From NCBI GenBank assembly GCA_016715995.1, contig JADJXF010000009.1, forward strand, positions 310,001-374,000: 64,000 nucleotides of DNA, in the 5' to 3' direction. The notes beneath the pieces are model-generated. The model made no database searches. It was not told where the DNA came from and worked only from the letters and a program-made list of their open reading frames with translations. This stretch comes from Flavobacteriales bacterium (GTDB taxonomy: Bacteria > Bacteroidota > Bacteroidia > Flavobacteriales_F > PHOS-HE28). Shown here one piece after another: positions 51,208 to 61,400 of the stretch (position 1 is its first letter; every line of letters begins with the position of its first letter). The position numbers and the translations under genes are program-made.

Positions 51208-52558
51208 GAAGGCCTGTGGCCTGTTCGCGCTCCTGCTGGCCGGGACGGCGACCGCACAGCCCACCGCGCTCACGATTGACGCGATCATCGCGGTGGTTGG
51301 GCGCGAAGCGGTGCTCCATTCCGATCTGGTTGTGCGCGTGGAGCAGGCCAAACAAGGCGGGGCAGAGGCGGGCAAGGCGCTGGAGTGCGACCTGCTGGAG
51401 GATGTGCTCTACGAGAAGCTCCTCTTGGAGCAGGCCAAACTCGACAGCGTAGAGAGCGACGACGCGCAGGTGGACGCGGAGCTTGACCGGCGGATCCGCT
51501 ACTTCGTGCAGCAGATCGGCAGCGAGAAGAAACTGGAGGAGTTCTATGGCAAGTCCATCGCTGAGATCAAGGCCGACTTCCGTCAACAAGTGCGCGACCA
51601 ACTGATGGTGCAGCAGATGCAGCAGCGCATCACGGCGGATGTGAACATCACGCCGCGTGAAGTGAAGCGCTTCTACGAGCGCATTCCGGAGGACAGCATC
51701 CCGCTCATCAGCGCGGAGGTGGAGCATGCTGTGATCCTCCGGGTGCCTAAGCCAAGCGAGGACGAGGACCGGCGCGTGCGCCGCAAGATCGAGGAGCACC
51801 GTGAAGCAGTAGTCAACGGCACCAAAGAGTTCTGCACCATCGCCATTCTTTACTCGGAGGATCCCGGCTCGGCCAAGGATTGCGGTGAATTGGGCATGGT
51901 GCCGCCAGGTGTGATGGTGCCTGAGTTCGATGCTGTTGCCGCCAGCCTGAAGGAAGGGGAGGTGTCCCAAGTGTTCAAGACCCAATACGGTTGGCATTTC
52001 ATGCAGCTGATCGAGCGGCGAGGCGAACAGTACAACGCGCGGCATGTGCTCATGCGGCCGGTGGTCACGCCAGCGGATTTGAATGGCGCCCGCGTGCTTC
52101 TGGACAGTGTCCGCACGGAGATCCTCGCTGGCCGGCTCACGTTCGAGAAAGCGGCTGTGGAATACAGCGACGATGAGGAGAGCCGTGGTCAGAACGGCAT
52201 CTTGATCGAACCCAACGACAACTCCACGCGATGGGCGATAGGGGAGCTGGAACAACAGACCTTCTTCGTGCTGGACAAATTGAAGCCCGGTGAGATCGGC
52301 GAGCCGCAATTGGTCGTGCAGCCTGACGGCATGAAGGCCTATCGCTTGCTCAAGCTCATCTCCCGCACGGAGCCGCATCGGGCCAACCTGAAGGAAGATT
52401 ATCGCCTGATCCAGCAGGCCGCTGAAGGCAAGCAGCGGTCGGAGCTGATTGATCGATGGATCAACGAGCACATCGGCTCCATCTACGTCCGCGTGGACGA
52501 TGATCACTTGAGTTGCCCATTCAAATACACGTGGGTCACGCCTGTCACAGGGCAGTGA
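51173..52558 (+). CDS. SurA-like periplasmic peptidyl-prolyl isomerase
   Basis: 461 residues. Signal peptide (ACGLFALLLAGTATAQ). SurA N-terminal domain: LTIDAIIAVVGREAVLHSDL, LEDVLYEKLLLEQAKLDSVE; then parvulin domain 1 (VEHAVILRVPK, GELGMVPPG, YGWHFMQLIER) and parvulin domain 2 (YNARHVLMRPVVTPADL, GQNGILIEPND). The start at ATG 51173 overlaps the previous gene by 35 bases; a TTG at 51194 would still keep the signal. Function: chaperone for outer-membrane proteins. Third gene of the run. Confidence 0.94.
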   Translation: MPSRARALCATRKACGLFALLLAGTATAQPTALTIDAIIAVVGREAVLHSDLVVRVEQAKQGGAEAGKALECDLLEDVLYEKLLLEQAKLDSVESDDAQVDAELDRRIRYFVQQIGSEKKLEEFYGKSIAEIKADFRQQVRDQLMVQQMQQRITADVNITPREVKRFYERIPEDSIPLISAEVEHAVILRVPKPSEDEDRRVRRKIEEHREAVVNGTKEFCTIAILYSEDPGSAKDCGELGMVPPGVMVPEFDAVAASLKEGEVSQVFKTQYGWHFMQLIERRGEQYNARHVLMRPVVTPADLNGARVLLDSVRTEILAGRLTFEKAAVEYSDDEESRGQNGILIEPNDNSTRWAIGELEQQTFFVLDKLKPGEIGEPQLVVQPDGMKAYRLLKLISRTEPHRANLKEDYRLIQQAAEGKQRSELIDRWINEHIGSIYVRVDDDHLSCPFKYTWVTPVTGQ

Positions 52559-52578
52559 CCGTTTCAACCATATCCCTC

Positions 52579-53544
52579 ATGAGCATCCCAACCGACGATG
52601 TGCGCAGCGTGGAGCTCTTCGGTGAGCGTTACCGCACCCTGAAGCGCGAAGTGAACAAGGTCATCATCGGGCAGGACGCCGCCGTGGACCACGTCCTGCT
52701 GGGCATCTTCAGCCGGGGGCACTGCCTGCTGGTCGGTGTGCCAGGGTTGGCAAAGACGCTTTTGGTGAACACCGTGGCCAAGGCGCTGGGGCTCACCTTC
52801 AGCCGCATCCAGTTCACCCCGGACCTCATGCCCAGCGACATCATCGGTTCGGAGATCCTCGGCGAGGACCGTCGCTTCCGGTTCATCAAGGGGCCGCTCT
52901 TCGCCAACATCATCCTGGCCGATGAGATCAACCGGACACCGCCCAAGACCCAGGCCGCTCTGCTGGAGGCGATGCAGGAACGCTCTGTCACCGCCGCCGG
53001 GCAGACCCTGCCGCTGCCTGAGCCCTTCTTCGTGCTGGCCACACAGAACCCCATCGAGCAGGAGGGAACCTATCCTTTGCCCGAGGCCCAGTTGGACCGC
53101 TTCATGTTCGACATCCGGGTGGATTACCCAAGCTTCAATGAAGAGTTGGCGGTAGTGAAAGCCACCACGAGCGATGCCCAAGCCGACGTGCAGCCGGTGT
53201 TGACCTCCGAGGAGATCCTGCACTACCAGCGGCTCGTCAGGCGTGTTCCCGTTGCGGACAATGTGCTCGAGTACGCGGTGCGGCTGGCAACCCGCACGCG
53301 GCCGGGTCAGTCAGGAACGCCAGCGATCATTGCCGATCATGTGGCGTGGGGCGCTGGACCCCGGGCCTCGCAGTACTTGGTGATCGGCGCCAAGGCGCGC
53401 GCGCTGGCGCATGGCCGCTTCTCGCCGGACATCGCCGACGTGCAGGCTGTCGCACCGCCGATCCTCCGCCATCGCATCGTGCGCAACTACAAGGCGGAGG
53501 CCGAGGGAATCACCTCCGATCGCATCGTGGCCGAGTTGCTTTAG
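52579..53544 (+). CDS. MoxR-family AAA+ ATPase
   Basis: 321 residues from ATG 52579. Walker A GVPGLAKTLLV (near residue 53), Walker B IILADEINRTPPKTQAALLEAMQER, sensor 1 VLATQNPIEQEGTYPLPEAQLDRF. MoxR ATPases act as chaperones for maturation of metalloenzymes and VWA-domain proteins. The usual DUF58 and VWA partners are not next to it; instead it follows the SurA-like genes, an order I have seen in other Bacteroidota. An open frame upstream to 52513 is ignored. Confidence 0.95.
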   Translation: MSIPTDDVRSVELFGERYRTLKREVNKVIIGQDAAVDHVLLGIFSRGHCLLVGVPGLAKTLLVNTVAKALGLTFSRIQFTPDLMPSDIIGSEILGEDRRFRFIKGPLFANIILADEINRTPPKTQAALLEAMQERSVTAAGQTLPLPEPFFVLATQNPIEQEGTYPLPEAQLDRFMFDIRVDYPSFNEELAVVKATTSDAQADVQPVLTSEEILHYQRLVRRVPVADNVLEYAVRLATRTRPGQSGTPAIIADHVAWGAGPRASQYLVIGAKARALAHGRFSPDIADVQAVAPPILRHRIVRNYKAEAEGITSDRIVAELL

Positions 53545-53606
53545 CACGCTTTCGGCTGGCGCTGGTCAGCTGACTGCGCTCAAGTCGCATCCGGTGCGTG
53601 TTGCCA

Positions 53607-53614
53607 TAGCTTTG
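53607..53614 (+). promoter_or_regulatory. -7 element (TAGCTTTG) of the surface-protein island
   Basis: Exact TAnnTTTG match 18 bases before the ATG at 53633. Confidence 0.55.
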
Positions 53615-53632
53615 GTGACTATTCCGCCCATC

Positions 53633-54448
53633 ATGACGACATCATACGCGGCCAGGCCCTGCTCCATGCTGAGTGTCCTGTTAGGTTCCATGGCCTTCGC
53701 CCAGTTCCCGTTGGTGGACGTCAGCTTGGAACATGATCAAGCCAACGACCAACTGAAGATCAGCCTTCGGGCCAATGACTTCGATTTCGGGGATATTGTG
53801 AGCAACATGGTCTTCACCGTCCGCTGGCTGGAATCCTCGCCAGCCACCCTGGGCTTCGGCACCAGCGAGTGGTGCCCATCACCCACCACGGCCTTGCCCT
53901 TGGCCCCATCTGCCATGGTTACACCAGGTAATGGATTCAAGTATCGAACGTGGAACGCCATCGGCCTCGCTGCGCTTTCGGAGATCCAGGATAACGGCGG
54001 GTGCGGGCAGACCCTGCTAGCGGATACGTGGACGCAGGTCTTCACCATCGCGGTGAACAACGATCTGGGTGGCACGGTCTTCACGATCGCGGAAGACCAA
54101 TACGCCATCGATAATAACCGAACGTTCTACGTGTCCTTGAATGGTCAGCCCAGCACGGGTAGCGTTTACACGTTCTCGACAATGGTGGCGCCAATCGCCC
54201 CGCAATCGCATCATGTCCTGTCCTTGTGGCCGAATCCTTCGACTGGCCTGGTGATGGTGGATTGGAGCGCACACGCCCCAGCCATCATGGGCTTGGAAGT
54301 GCTCGATGCGACTGGACGTGTTGTGCGGAGATGGGGCGCCATTCCGCCACCGCGAACCCTAGACCTACAGGGCATTGGTGCCGGGGCTTATTACGTGCGA
54401 GCGATTGCTGGGGAAGAGGTATTCCAAGCACCCCTCGTCCTAGAGTGA
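53633..54448 (+). CDS. Secreted T9SS type A protein sharing its N-terminal domain with the giant repeat protein
   Basis: 271 residues from ATG 53633, signal peptide (CSMLSVLLGSMAFAQ). Residues about 24-180 form a domain (VDVSLEHDQANDQLKISLRA, NMVFTVRWLESSPATLGFG, EWCPSPTTALPLA, TFYVSLNGQPSTG) that aligns with residues 30-190 of the protein at 58437. It resembles the beta-sandwich style of cohesin-like modules, but this is only a guess. A type A sorting domain follows (LSLWPNPSTGLVMVDW, LDATGRVVRRWG, GAGAYYVRAI). Its TGA overlaps the next ATG. Confidence 0.88.
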   Translation: MTTSYAARPCSMLSVLLGSMAFAQFPLVDVSLEHDQANDQLKISLRANDFDFGDIVSNMVFTVRWLESSPATLGFGTSEWCPSPTTALPLAPSAMVTPGNGFKYRTWNAIGLAALSEIQDNGGCGQTLLADTWTQVFTIAVNNDLGGTVFTIAEDQYAIDNNRTFYVSLNGQPSTGSVYTFSTMVAPIAPQSHHVLSLWPNPSTGLVMVDWSAHAPAIMGLEVLDATGRVVRRWGAIPPPRTLDLQGIGAGAYYVRAIAGEEVFQAPLVLE

Positions 54449-55719
54449 TGGGAGGCCGTTCCAATCACCTTGGCTGGGTGCTCTTGGCCGGCCTGCTGCC
54501 GATGGCCAATGCCCGTGGTCAATTTTGGCAGGTCTTCGACATGGCCAATTCCGGTTTCCCCAGCAACACGGTGGTCGATATTGTCGTGGAGGCCAATGGT
54601 GATGCATGGGTCGCCACGGACTGGGGCTTATGTCGACGCGAAGCAGGGGAGTGGAGCGTTCTCCAGACCTCGAACTCAGGACTCCCGGACAACTACTTGC
54701 GGTCGCTTGCCCTGGACCACGATGGGCGATTATGGGTTGGAACCTCGTTGGCTGGTGTGGCGGTCTATGACGGACAGGATTGGGTGGTTTACGACACCCA
54801 GAATTCACCCCTGCCGGATGACCAGGTCAACACGATTCATGTGGACCACCAGGGTTGGGTCTGGCTCGGCACCGTTGGCGGATTGGCCTGCTTCACCGGC
54901 ACCGAATGGCGCCTTTATGATTCCTCTCCAGCCAGCTTCAATGGTCGAATCCTGAATGGTGATCATGTCCTGGACATCGATACCCGGTCCGACGGGCTGG
55001 TGGTCTTGGGCATGCTGAATGGCGGCTTCCATTTCCTAACGGACACCTCCGTTCAGTATTTCACCACATTCAATTCAGGGTTCTTCGACAACACCCAACG
55101 TGCGGTTCTGCTCGATACCGTGGCCAATGAGCGCTGGCTCGCATGTCCGGCCGGTGGCCTCGTGCGCCAGATTGGCGACTGGTATGGCGGCACATGGTTC
55201 CAGTACACCTCTCTGAACTCCGATCTCCCCAGCAATGCCCTGATGGATGTGGAGCGGGATGGTTCCGGCCGCCTTTGGTTGGCCGGTCAGGTCAGCGGCT
55301 TGATCCGCCGCGACCCGAATGACGCGTATGCTTCCTACTTGACATCGAATTCCGGGATTCCCGGCAATGAGCTGAATTGCGTCACGGTTGCCCCGGATGG
55401 CAGCATATGGGTGGGGACATTCATTGGCGGTGCTGGGCGGCTTGATGTGAGCACTGGAATCGGTTCAGCCGGACCCAGTAATCTGTCCATATCCCTTACT
55501 CCGGTGCCGAACGACGGGCATTTCAGGGTAGATGCCCCGTCCCACTCAAGAGTAGTTCGATGGGAGGTGATTGAGCCGCAAGGCCGGAATCTCCGTTCCG
55601 GAGCGACAGCCCACCTGAACGGATTGGAAGTGAACCTCGGCGAGTGCGCTCCGGGTCTGTATTTCTTTCGGGCCGATGTGGACGGGAGTACAATTATCCT
55701 GCGGTTCGTGGTCCATTGA
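54448..55719 (+). CDS. Secreted two-component-regulator-type beta-propeller protein with T9SS tail
   Basis: 423 residues, start ATG 54448 overlapping the upstream TGA (TGATG). Signal peptide (WVLLAGLLPMANARGQ). Repeated propeller units typical of the Reg_prop family: GDAWVATDWGLCRREAGEWSV, GRLWVGTSLAGVAVYDGQDW, GWVWLGTVGGLACFTGTEW, GRLWLAGQVSGLIRR, GSIWVGTFIGGAGRLD. C-terminal sorting domain (ISLTPVPNDGHFRVDAP, LGECAPGLYFFRADVDG). No kinase or DNA-binding part, so it is a secreted stand-alone propeller. Confidence 0.92.
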   Translation: MGGRSNHLGWVLLAGLLPMANARGQFWQVFDMANSGFPSNTVVDIVVEANGDAWVATDWGLCRREAGEWSVLQTSNSGLPDNYLRSLALDHDGRLWVGTSLAGVAVYDGQDWVVYDTQNSPLPDDQVNTIHVDHQGWVWLGTVGGLACFTGTEWRLYDSSPASFNGRILNGDHVLDIDTRSDGLVVLGMLNGGFHFLTDTSVQYFTTFNSGFFDNTQRAVLLDTVANERWLACPAGGLVRQIGDWYGGTWFQYTSLNSDLPSNALMDVERDGSGRLWLAGQVSGLIRRDPNDAYASYLTSNSGIPGNELNCVTVAPDGSIWVGTFIGGAGRLDVSTGIGSAGPSNLSISLTPVPNDGHFRVDAPSHSRVVRWEVIEPQGRNLRSGATAHLNGLEVNLGECAPGLYFFRADVDGSTIILRFVVH

Positions 55720-55752
55720 CCATGCCATGGGCGTTCGGTATCTTGCGCGGCC

Positions 55753-58359
55753 ATGAAGCGAAACAACTACCCCAGCATCTCCTTGCCTCTGATCGCTAGG
55801 ACTTTGTCAATCGCCGTGGCCCTTGGCTGGTTGCCTCTCGCGGCACGGCGCAATGCACGACGACCAATGCCACCGGCTGCCAATGCAGAACGTCCGGCCA
55901 GACGAACTGCGAGCTGCTACCGGACATCCAGATTTCGTGGTATGCGCTGGCGAACTACGCGAGTGGCCCGAACCAGTATGCGCAGAATGCCACGAGCAAT
56001 GCGGGTCGCCTAAAGGTAAGTGGCAGCACCCCTAACCAGGGCTATGGTCCTTTGGAGGCGCGTGGGGTCAACGCCCAACAGCAGCGGACCTTTATCTGCG
56101 GCTCGGACACCATTACGGTGAACAATCTGCCGAACGACAACAACGGATTCACCTGCTCGAATGGATATGAGGCCAAGCAGAGGCTCTATCAGCGTGTGTA
56201 TCGCAAAAGGTCGGCACGATGACCTACACGGAGGAGCTTGCGGCACCATGACCTACCATCCGACGCACAACCACTACCACGTAGATGACTGGACGACGAT
56301 GACCTTGCGGATTCAGCAAGCAGGCGTTTCCGATCCGAGGCAGTGGCCCATCGTATCAACAGGTGCCAAGCTGGGGTTCTGCCTGATGGACCTCAGCACC
56401 TGTCCCAATAGCCCTGGGCATTGCCGTACCTCGCAGCTGTACAATCAGGGAACAGCGCTCAATTCATCGAGCAATTTTCCGAACTATGGATTAGGAATCG
56501 GGTATTCCTGTTCCGAGAATTTCCAAGGCATCAGCGCAGGCAAGACGGACATCTACGACGAAGGGCTCGATGGCATGTGGATCAACATGCTCCCAGGAGA
56601 CCCGGGAATGCCCGTGCTCTGCAACGGGAACTATTGGATCGTTGCCGAGGTGGATCCGCGCAATGCCTGGCGGGAGGAGGATGAAGAGAACAACTATACC
56701 GCGATTCCCTTCACTGTGAGTTCGCAAAAGGCCGCAGGCAGCGGTGGTTCAGGGAGCATGCTCACGAACAAGCGCTCTCTCCTTGCGCCAGGAGAGACCA
56801 TCACACTGACGGCAACGCCGGGCTTCAGCTACCTCTGGAGCACAGGTGCGACATCACGGTCGATTACGACCTCGACACCCGGAACCTACTCATGCACCGT
56901 AACGGCTCCTTGTGGATCCATTGCGACGCCGAGCATCACGGTGAGTGTCTTGAGCGCTCCTGCTGCGCCGGTTGGGACGGGCACCACGGTGCTGACGGGC
57001 AACTCCGCGCAGATTTCCGCGACAGGCGCGAATGTCCGGTGGTTCGACGCGGCCTCGGGCGGCAGTCAGGTTGGGACGGGCAACGCATTCAACACGCCGG
57101 TGCTGACCAATACGACGTCCTACTGGGCGCAGAATTTCAACGTGTCACCAGGAATCTCAGTGAACGCTGGCAAGGCTGACAATTCCGGTGGCGGAGGATA
57201 CTTCAACGGTAAGCATTGGCTCTATTTCGACGCGTTCGAGCCCTTCAAGCTCCGATCCTTCAAGGTGTACGCCAACTCGTTCGGCAAGCGCCAGTTCGTT
57301 CTCCGCGATCAGCTCGGCAACCTCATCGCCGAGAAATTCGTGGAGCTGCCATCGGGCATGAGCGTGGTCAACGTGGAGTGGGATGTACCTGCCGGGGTGC
57401 AGCACGCCATCACCGCCTTCGACGATAATAGCGACGTGTTCCAGGACCTTTACCGGAACAATGCGGGCGTCTCTTATCCGTACACGATTGGCAGCGTCGG
57501 TTCCATCACCGGCTCCTCTGGCGGCCCCGGTGTCTATTACTTCCTGTATGATTGGCTGGTGACGACCAATACGGTGGAGTCCGGCAGCACGCGCACCATG
57601 GTCACTGCCAACGTCACGGAAGGCGTTCTGGTGGATGTGAAAGCCATCCTCGATGGTCCGTACAATTCAGGCACCGGCCTCATGAACGATGCACTTCGAG
57701 TGGCCGGTCTGCTCCCGACCGCCGAACCATACGCAGGTTTGGGCTTCACGCATGCCTCCAACGGCGGCGGTGAGACCCTCACCCCGGCGATGCTGCAGGC
57801 CACTGGTTCCGCCGCTCCCGTGGATTGGGTGCTGATTGAGCTTCGCAATGCCGCGCAACCGAGCCAGGTTGTCGCTACGCGCAGCGCGGTGCTTACCCGA
57901 GCAGGGAACGTTGTTTCCGGCTCAGGTGGGCCGATACGGTTGGGCGCGCTGAATGGCAGCTACTATGTCGCCATTCGCCACCGGAATCATCTGGGCGTGA
58001 TGACGGCCAGTGCCTTGAGCCTTGGTCAGACAAGTACAGTCATCGATTTCAAGTCCGGTTCGACCGCGACTTGGGGTACGGATGCACGCCAAACGAACGG
58101 CTCCGTCATGACCATGTGGTCTGGCAATGTGGAGCGCAATAACAACTTGAAGTATGTGGGCGAGCAGAACGACCGGGACCCCATACTGCTGGCCGTTGGT
58201 GGTTCAGTGCCCACCAATACCGCGCAAGGCTACCTCTCGGCTGATGCCAACCTCGATGGGCTCGTTAAGTATGTTGGTGAACTGAATGACCGCGACCCCA
58301 TCCTTCTGAACATCGGCGGCTCCGTGCCTACCAATGTGCGTTTTGAACAACTGCCCTGA
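55753..58359 (+). pseudogene. Lysyl-oxidase-like secreted protein with dockerin-like C-terminus, broken by three one-base deletions
   Basis: ATG 55753 opens a signal-like start (MKRNNYPSISLPLIARTLSIAVALG). The reading then moves through three frames, each step by -1: at about 55830 to AQCTTTNATGCQCRTSGQ...ANYASGPNQYAQN, at about 56206 (in an A run) to KVGTMTYTEELAA, and at about 56245 to GTMTYHPTHNHYHVDDW. The total is a codon multiple only if three bases are restored. The copper-binding His cluster HPTHNHYH and GAKLGFCLMDLSTC fit the lysyl oxidase family. After it come a sequence like CHU_C Ig domains and, at the end, two EF-hand-like units (LKYVGEQNDRDPILLAVGG, DANLDGLVKYVGELNDRD) before FEQLP. 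Sequencing error is likely as cause. Confidence 0.75.
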
Positions 58360-58436
58360 TTCTCCAACTTGGCAGCCCCTGGCGGATTCCCTACGCTGAC
58401 TTCCTGAACCATACCCCTCAACCAAAACCTGTGTCC

Positions 58437-61400
58437 ATGCTGTTCAATTTTTCCCAAGCGTGCAAGCGCCTTTCCATCGCGCTGGCGATATCCACCTTCG
58501 CTGGTTCCGTCGCGCTGGCGCAATTGCCGACCAACGTGGAAATCGATTTGGCTCCAGGTGTTGGAACCAACCAGTTGGATGTGCGGCTGAAGGCGAATGG
58601 CGCGTCATTCTCTGAGGTGATCAGCGGCCTCACGTTCACTATTCGATGGCCAGGCACATCTCCGGCTGGATTGGGTGTCTTCAATAGTGCATGGTGCCCA
58701 TCTCCATCGCTGGCGCTCAATGTTGGAGGGTCTGCCCAGGTGACGGATGGAAGTTTTCACTACCGCACGTACACTTCCACCGGTACGGCTCAGATTGGGG
58801 AGACACAGAATAATTCAGGTTGCGGTGATTTTGGGCAGGTTTTGCCGGCAGGCACATGGATAACGATCGGCACCATTGGCATTTCAACCAACACCACGTG
58901 CACTCAGTTCCAGATTGTCAACGATGCATTCACAGGTGCGAACAATAGGAACTTCTTCGTTTCGCTGAATGGCGTTCAAGGACTTGCCGGTCCCATTGAG
59001 GGCAATCCGGTTTGCACGAGCAACACCGCCTGTGGCGTAACGATAGGGAGTATAGGCAGCAATGGGCCCATCTGTGTCGGATCCACATTGAACCTGACCG
59101 CTAGCGCCACGGGGACGGCATTGACGTATAGCTGGATCGGACCGAACGGATTCACCTCCAATCTTCAGAATCCGAGCATAGTCGGTGCTACGAGTCTCGC
59201 CTCCGGTACTTACACGGTCACGGTGGCATCCAACGGGTGCCAGAGTAGGAGCCGGACGATTGATGTGGCGGTCACTACTCCGAATAACCCTGGTACTTTG
59301 AGTGGGGATCAGACCATTTGCGTGGGCGGCGGCACCACATTCTTCAGCACTGTCACCGGAGGAAGCTGAGGACGCACGGGCAACACGCTTGCTGCCACGG
59401 TCGACCCTTTACCGGGGATATAGACCACCAGGGGGCCAGGTTCAACGCTGATTACGTACACGGTGACCGCGGTGCACCTTGACCGGCACACCTCAAGGGA
59501 CTTTTGCCGCGCCGAGTGCGACCATCAATTACGCGGGTTCGCCCTATTGCAGCACTGCAGGAACAGTGAGTGTGACGCAGACCGGAACTTCCGGCGGGAC
59601 CTATTCCGCCAACCCGGCCGGCTTGAGCATCAATGGCAGCACGGGTGCTGTGAATACCGGCACCAGCACGCCCGGCACTTACACGGTGACGTACGCCATT
59701 ACTGGAACTGGCGGATGCGCTGATTTCGAGACCACCGCGCAGATCACCATAACGGCTGCTCCGACGGCGGGCACCTTGAGCGGTACGCCTCAGGGGATCT
59801 GCGTGGGCGGCACGACGACCTACGCGATCAGCGGCAACAGCGCGACTGGCACCTGGGGCACGCAGGACGTCAACATAGCCACGGTGGTGAACGGGTTGGT
59901 GACGGGCGCTGGCCCTGGCACGACGAACATCACTTACACGGTGGCAGGCACGGGCGGCTGCAACGCTGCGACGGCCACGCGGTCGGTGACGGTGACGGCG
60001 CCTCCGACGGCGGGCACCTTGAGCGGCACGCCTCAGGGCATCTGCGTGGGCGGCACGACGACCTACGCGATCAGCGGCAACAGCGCGACTGGCACCTGGG
60101 GCACGCAGGACCCCAACATAGCCACGGTGGTGAACGGGTTGGTGACGGGCGCTGGCCCTGGCACGACGAACATCACTTACACGGTGGCAGGCACGGGCGG
60201 CTGCAACGCTGCGACGGCCACACGGTCGGTGACGGTGACCGCGCCCCCTGTAGCGGGCACGATCAGCGGTACGCCTCAGGGGATCTGCGTGGGCGGCACG
60301 ACGACCTACGCGATCAGCGGCAACAGCGCGACGGGCACCTGGGGCCCGGATAACGCCTCGGTGGCCCCGGTGGTGAACGGGTTGGTGACGGGCCAGGCCC
60401 CGGCACGACGAACATCACTTACACGGTGGCGGGCACGGGCGGCTGCGTAACGCTGCGACCGGCCACGCGGTCGGTGACGGTGACGGCGCCCCTATGGCGG
60501 GCACCTTGAGCGGCACGCCACAGGGCATCTGCGTGGGCGGCACGACGACATACGCGATCAGCGGCAACAGCGCGACGGGCACTTGGGGCACGGATAACGC
60601 CTCGGTGGCCACGGTGGTGAACGGCCTGGTGACGGGCCAGGGCCCGGGCACGACGAACATCACTTACACGGTGGCAGGCACGGGCGGCTGCAACGCTGCG
60701 ACGGCCACACGGTCGGTGACGGTGACCGCGCCCCCTGTAGCGGGCACGATCAGCGGTACGCCTCAGGGGATCTGCGTGGGCGGCACGACGACCTACGCGA
60801 TCAGCGGCAACAGCGCGACTGGCACCTGGGGCACGGATAACGCCTCGGTGGCCACGGTGGTGAACGGCCTGGTGACGGGCCAGGGCCCGGGCACGACGAA
60901 CATCACCTACACGGTGGCGGGCACGGGCGGCTGCAACGCTGCGACGGCCACGCGGTCGGTGACGGTGACGGCGCCTCCGACGGCGGGCACCTTGAGCGGC
61001 ACGCCTCAGGGCATCTGCGTGGGCGGCACGACGACATACGCGATCAGCGGCAACAGCGCGACGGGCACTTGGGGCACGGATAACGCCTCGGTGGCCACGG
61101 TGGTGAACGGCCTGGTGACGGGCGCTGGCCCTGGCACGACGAACATCACTTACACGGTGGCAGGCACGGGCGGCTGCAACGCTGCGACGGCCACACGGTC
61201 GGTGACGGTGACCGCGCCCCCACGGCGGGCACCTTGAGCGGTACGCCTCAGGGGATCTGCGTGGGCGGCACGACGACCTACGCGATCAGCGGCAACAGCG
61301 CGACTGGCACCTGGGGCACGCAGGACGTCAACATAGCCACGGTGGTGAACGGGGTGGTGACGGGCGCTGGCCCTGGCACGACGAACATCACTTACACGGT

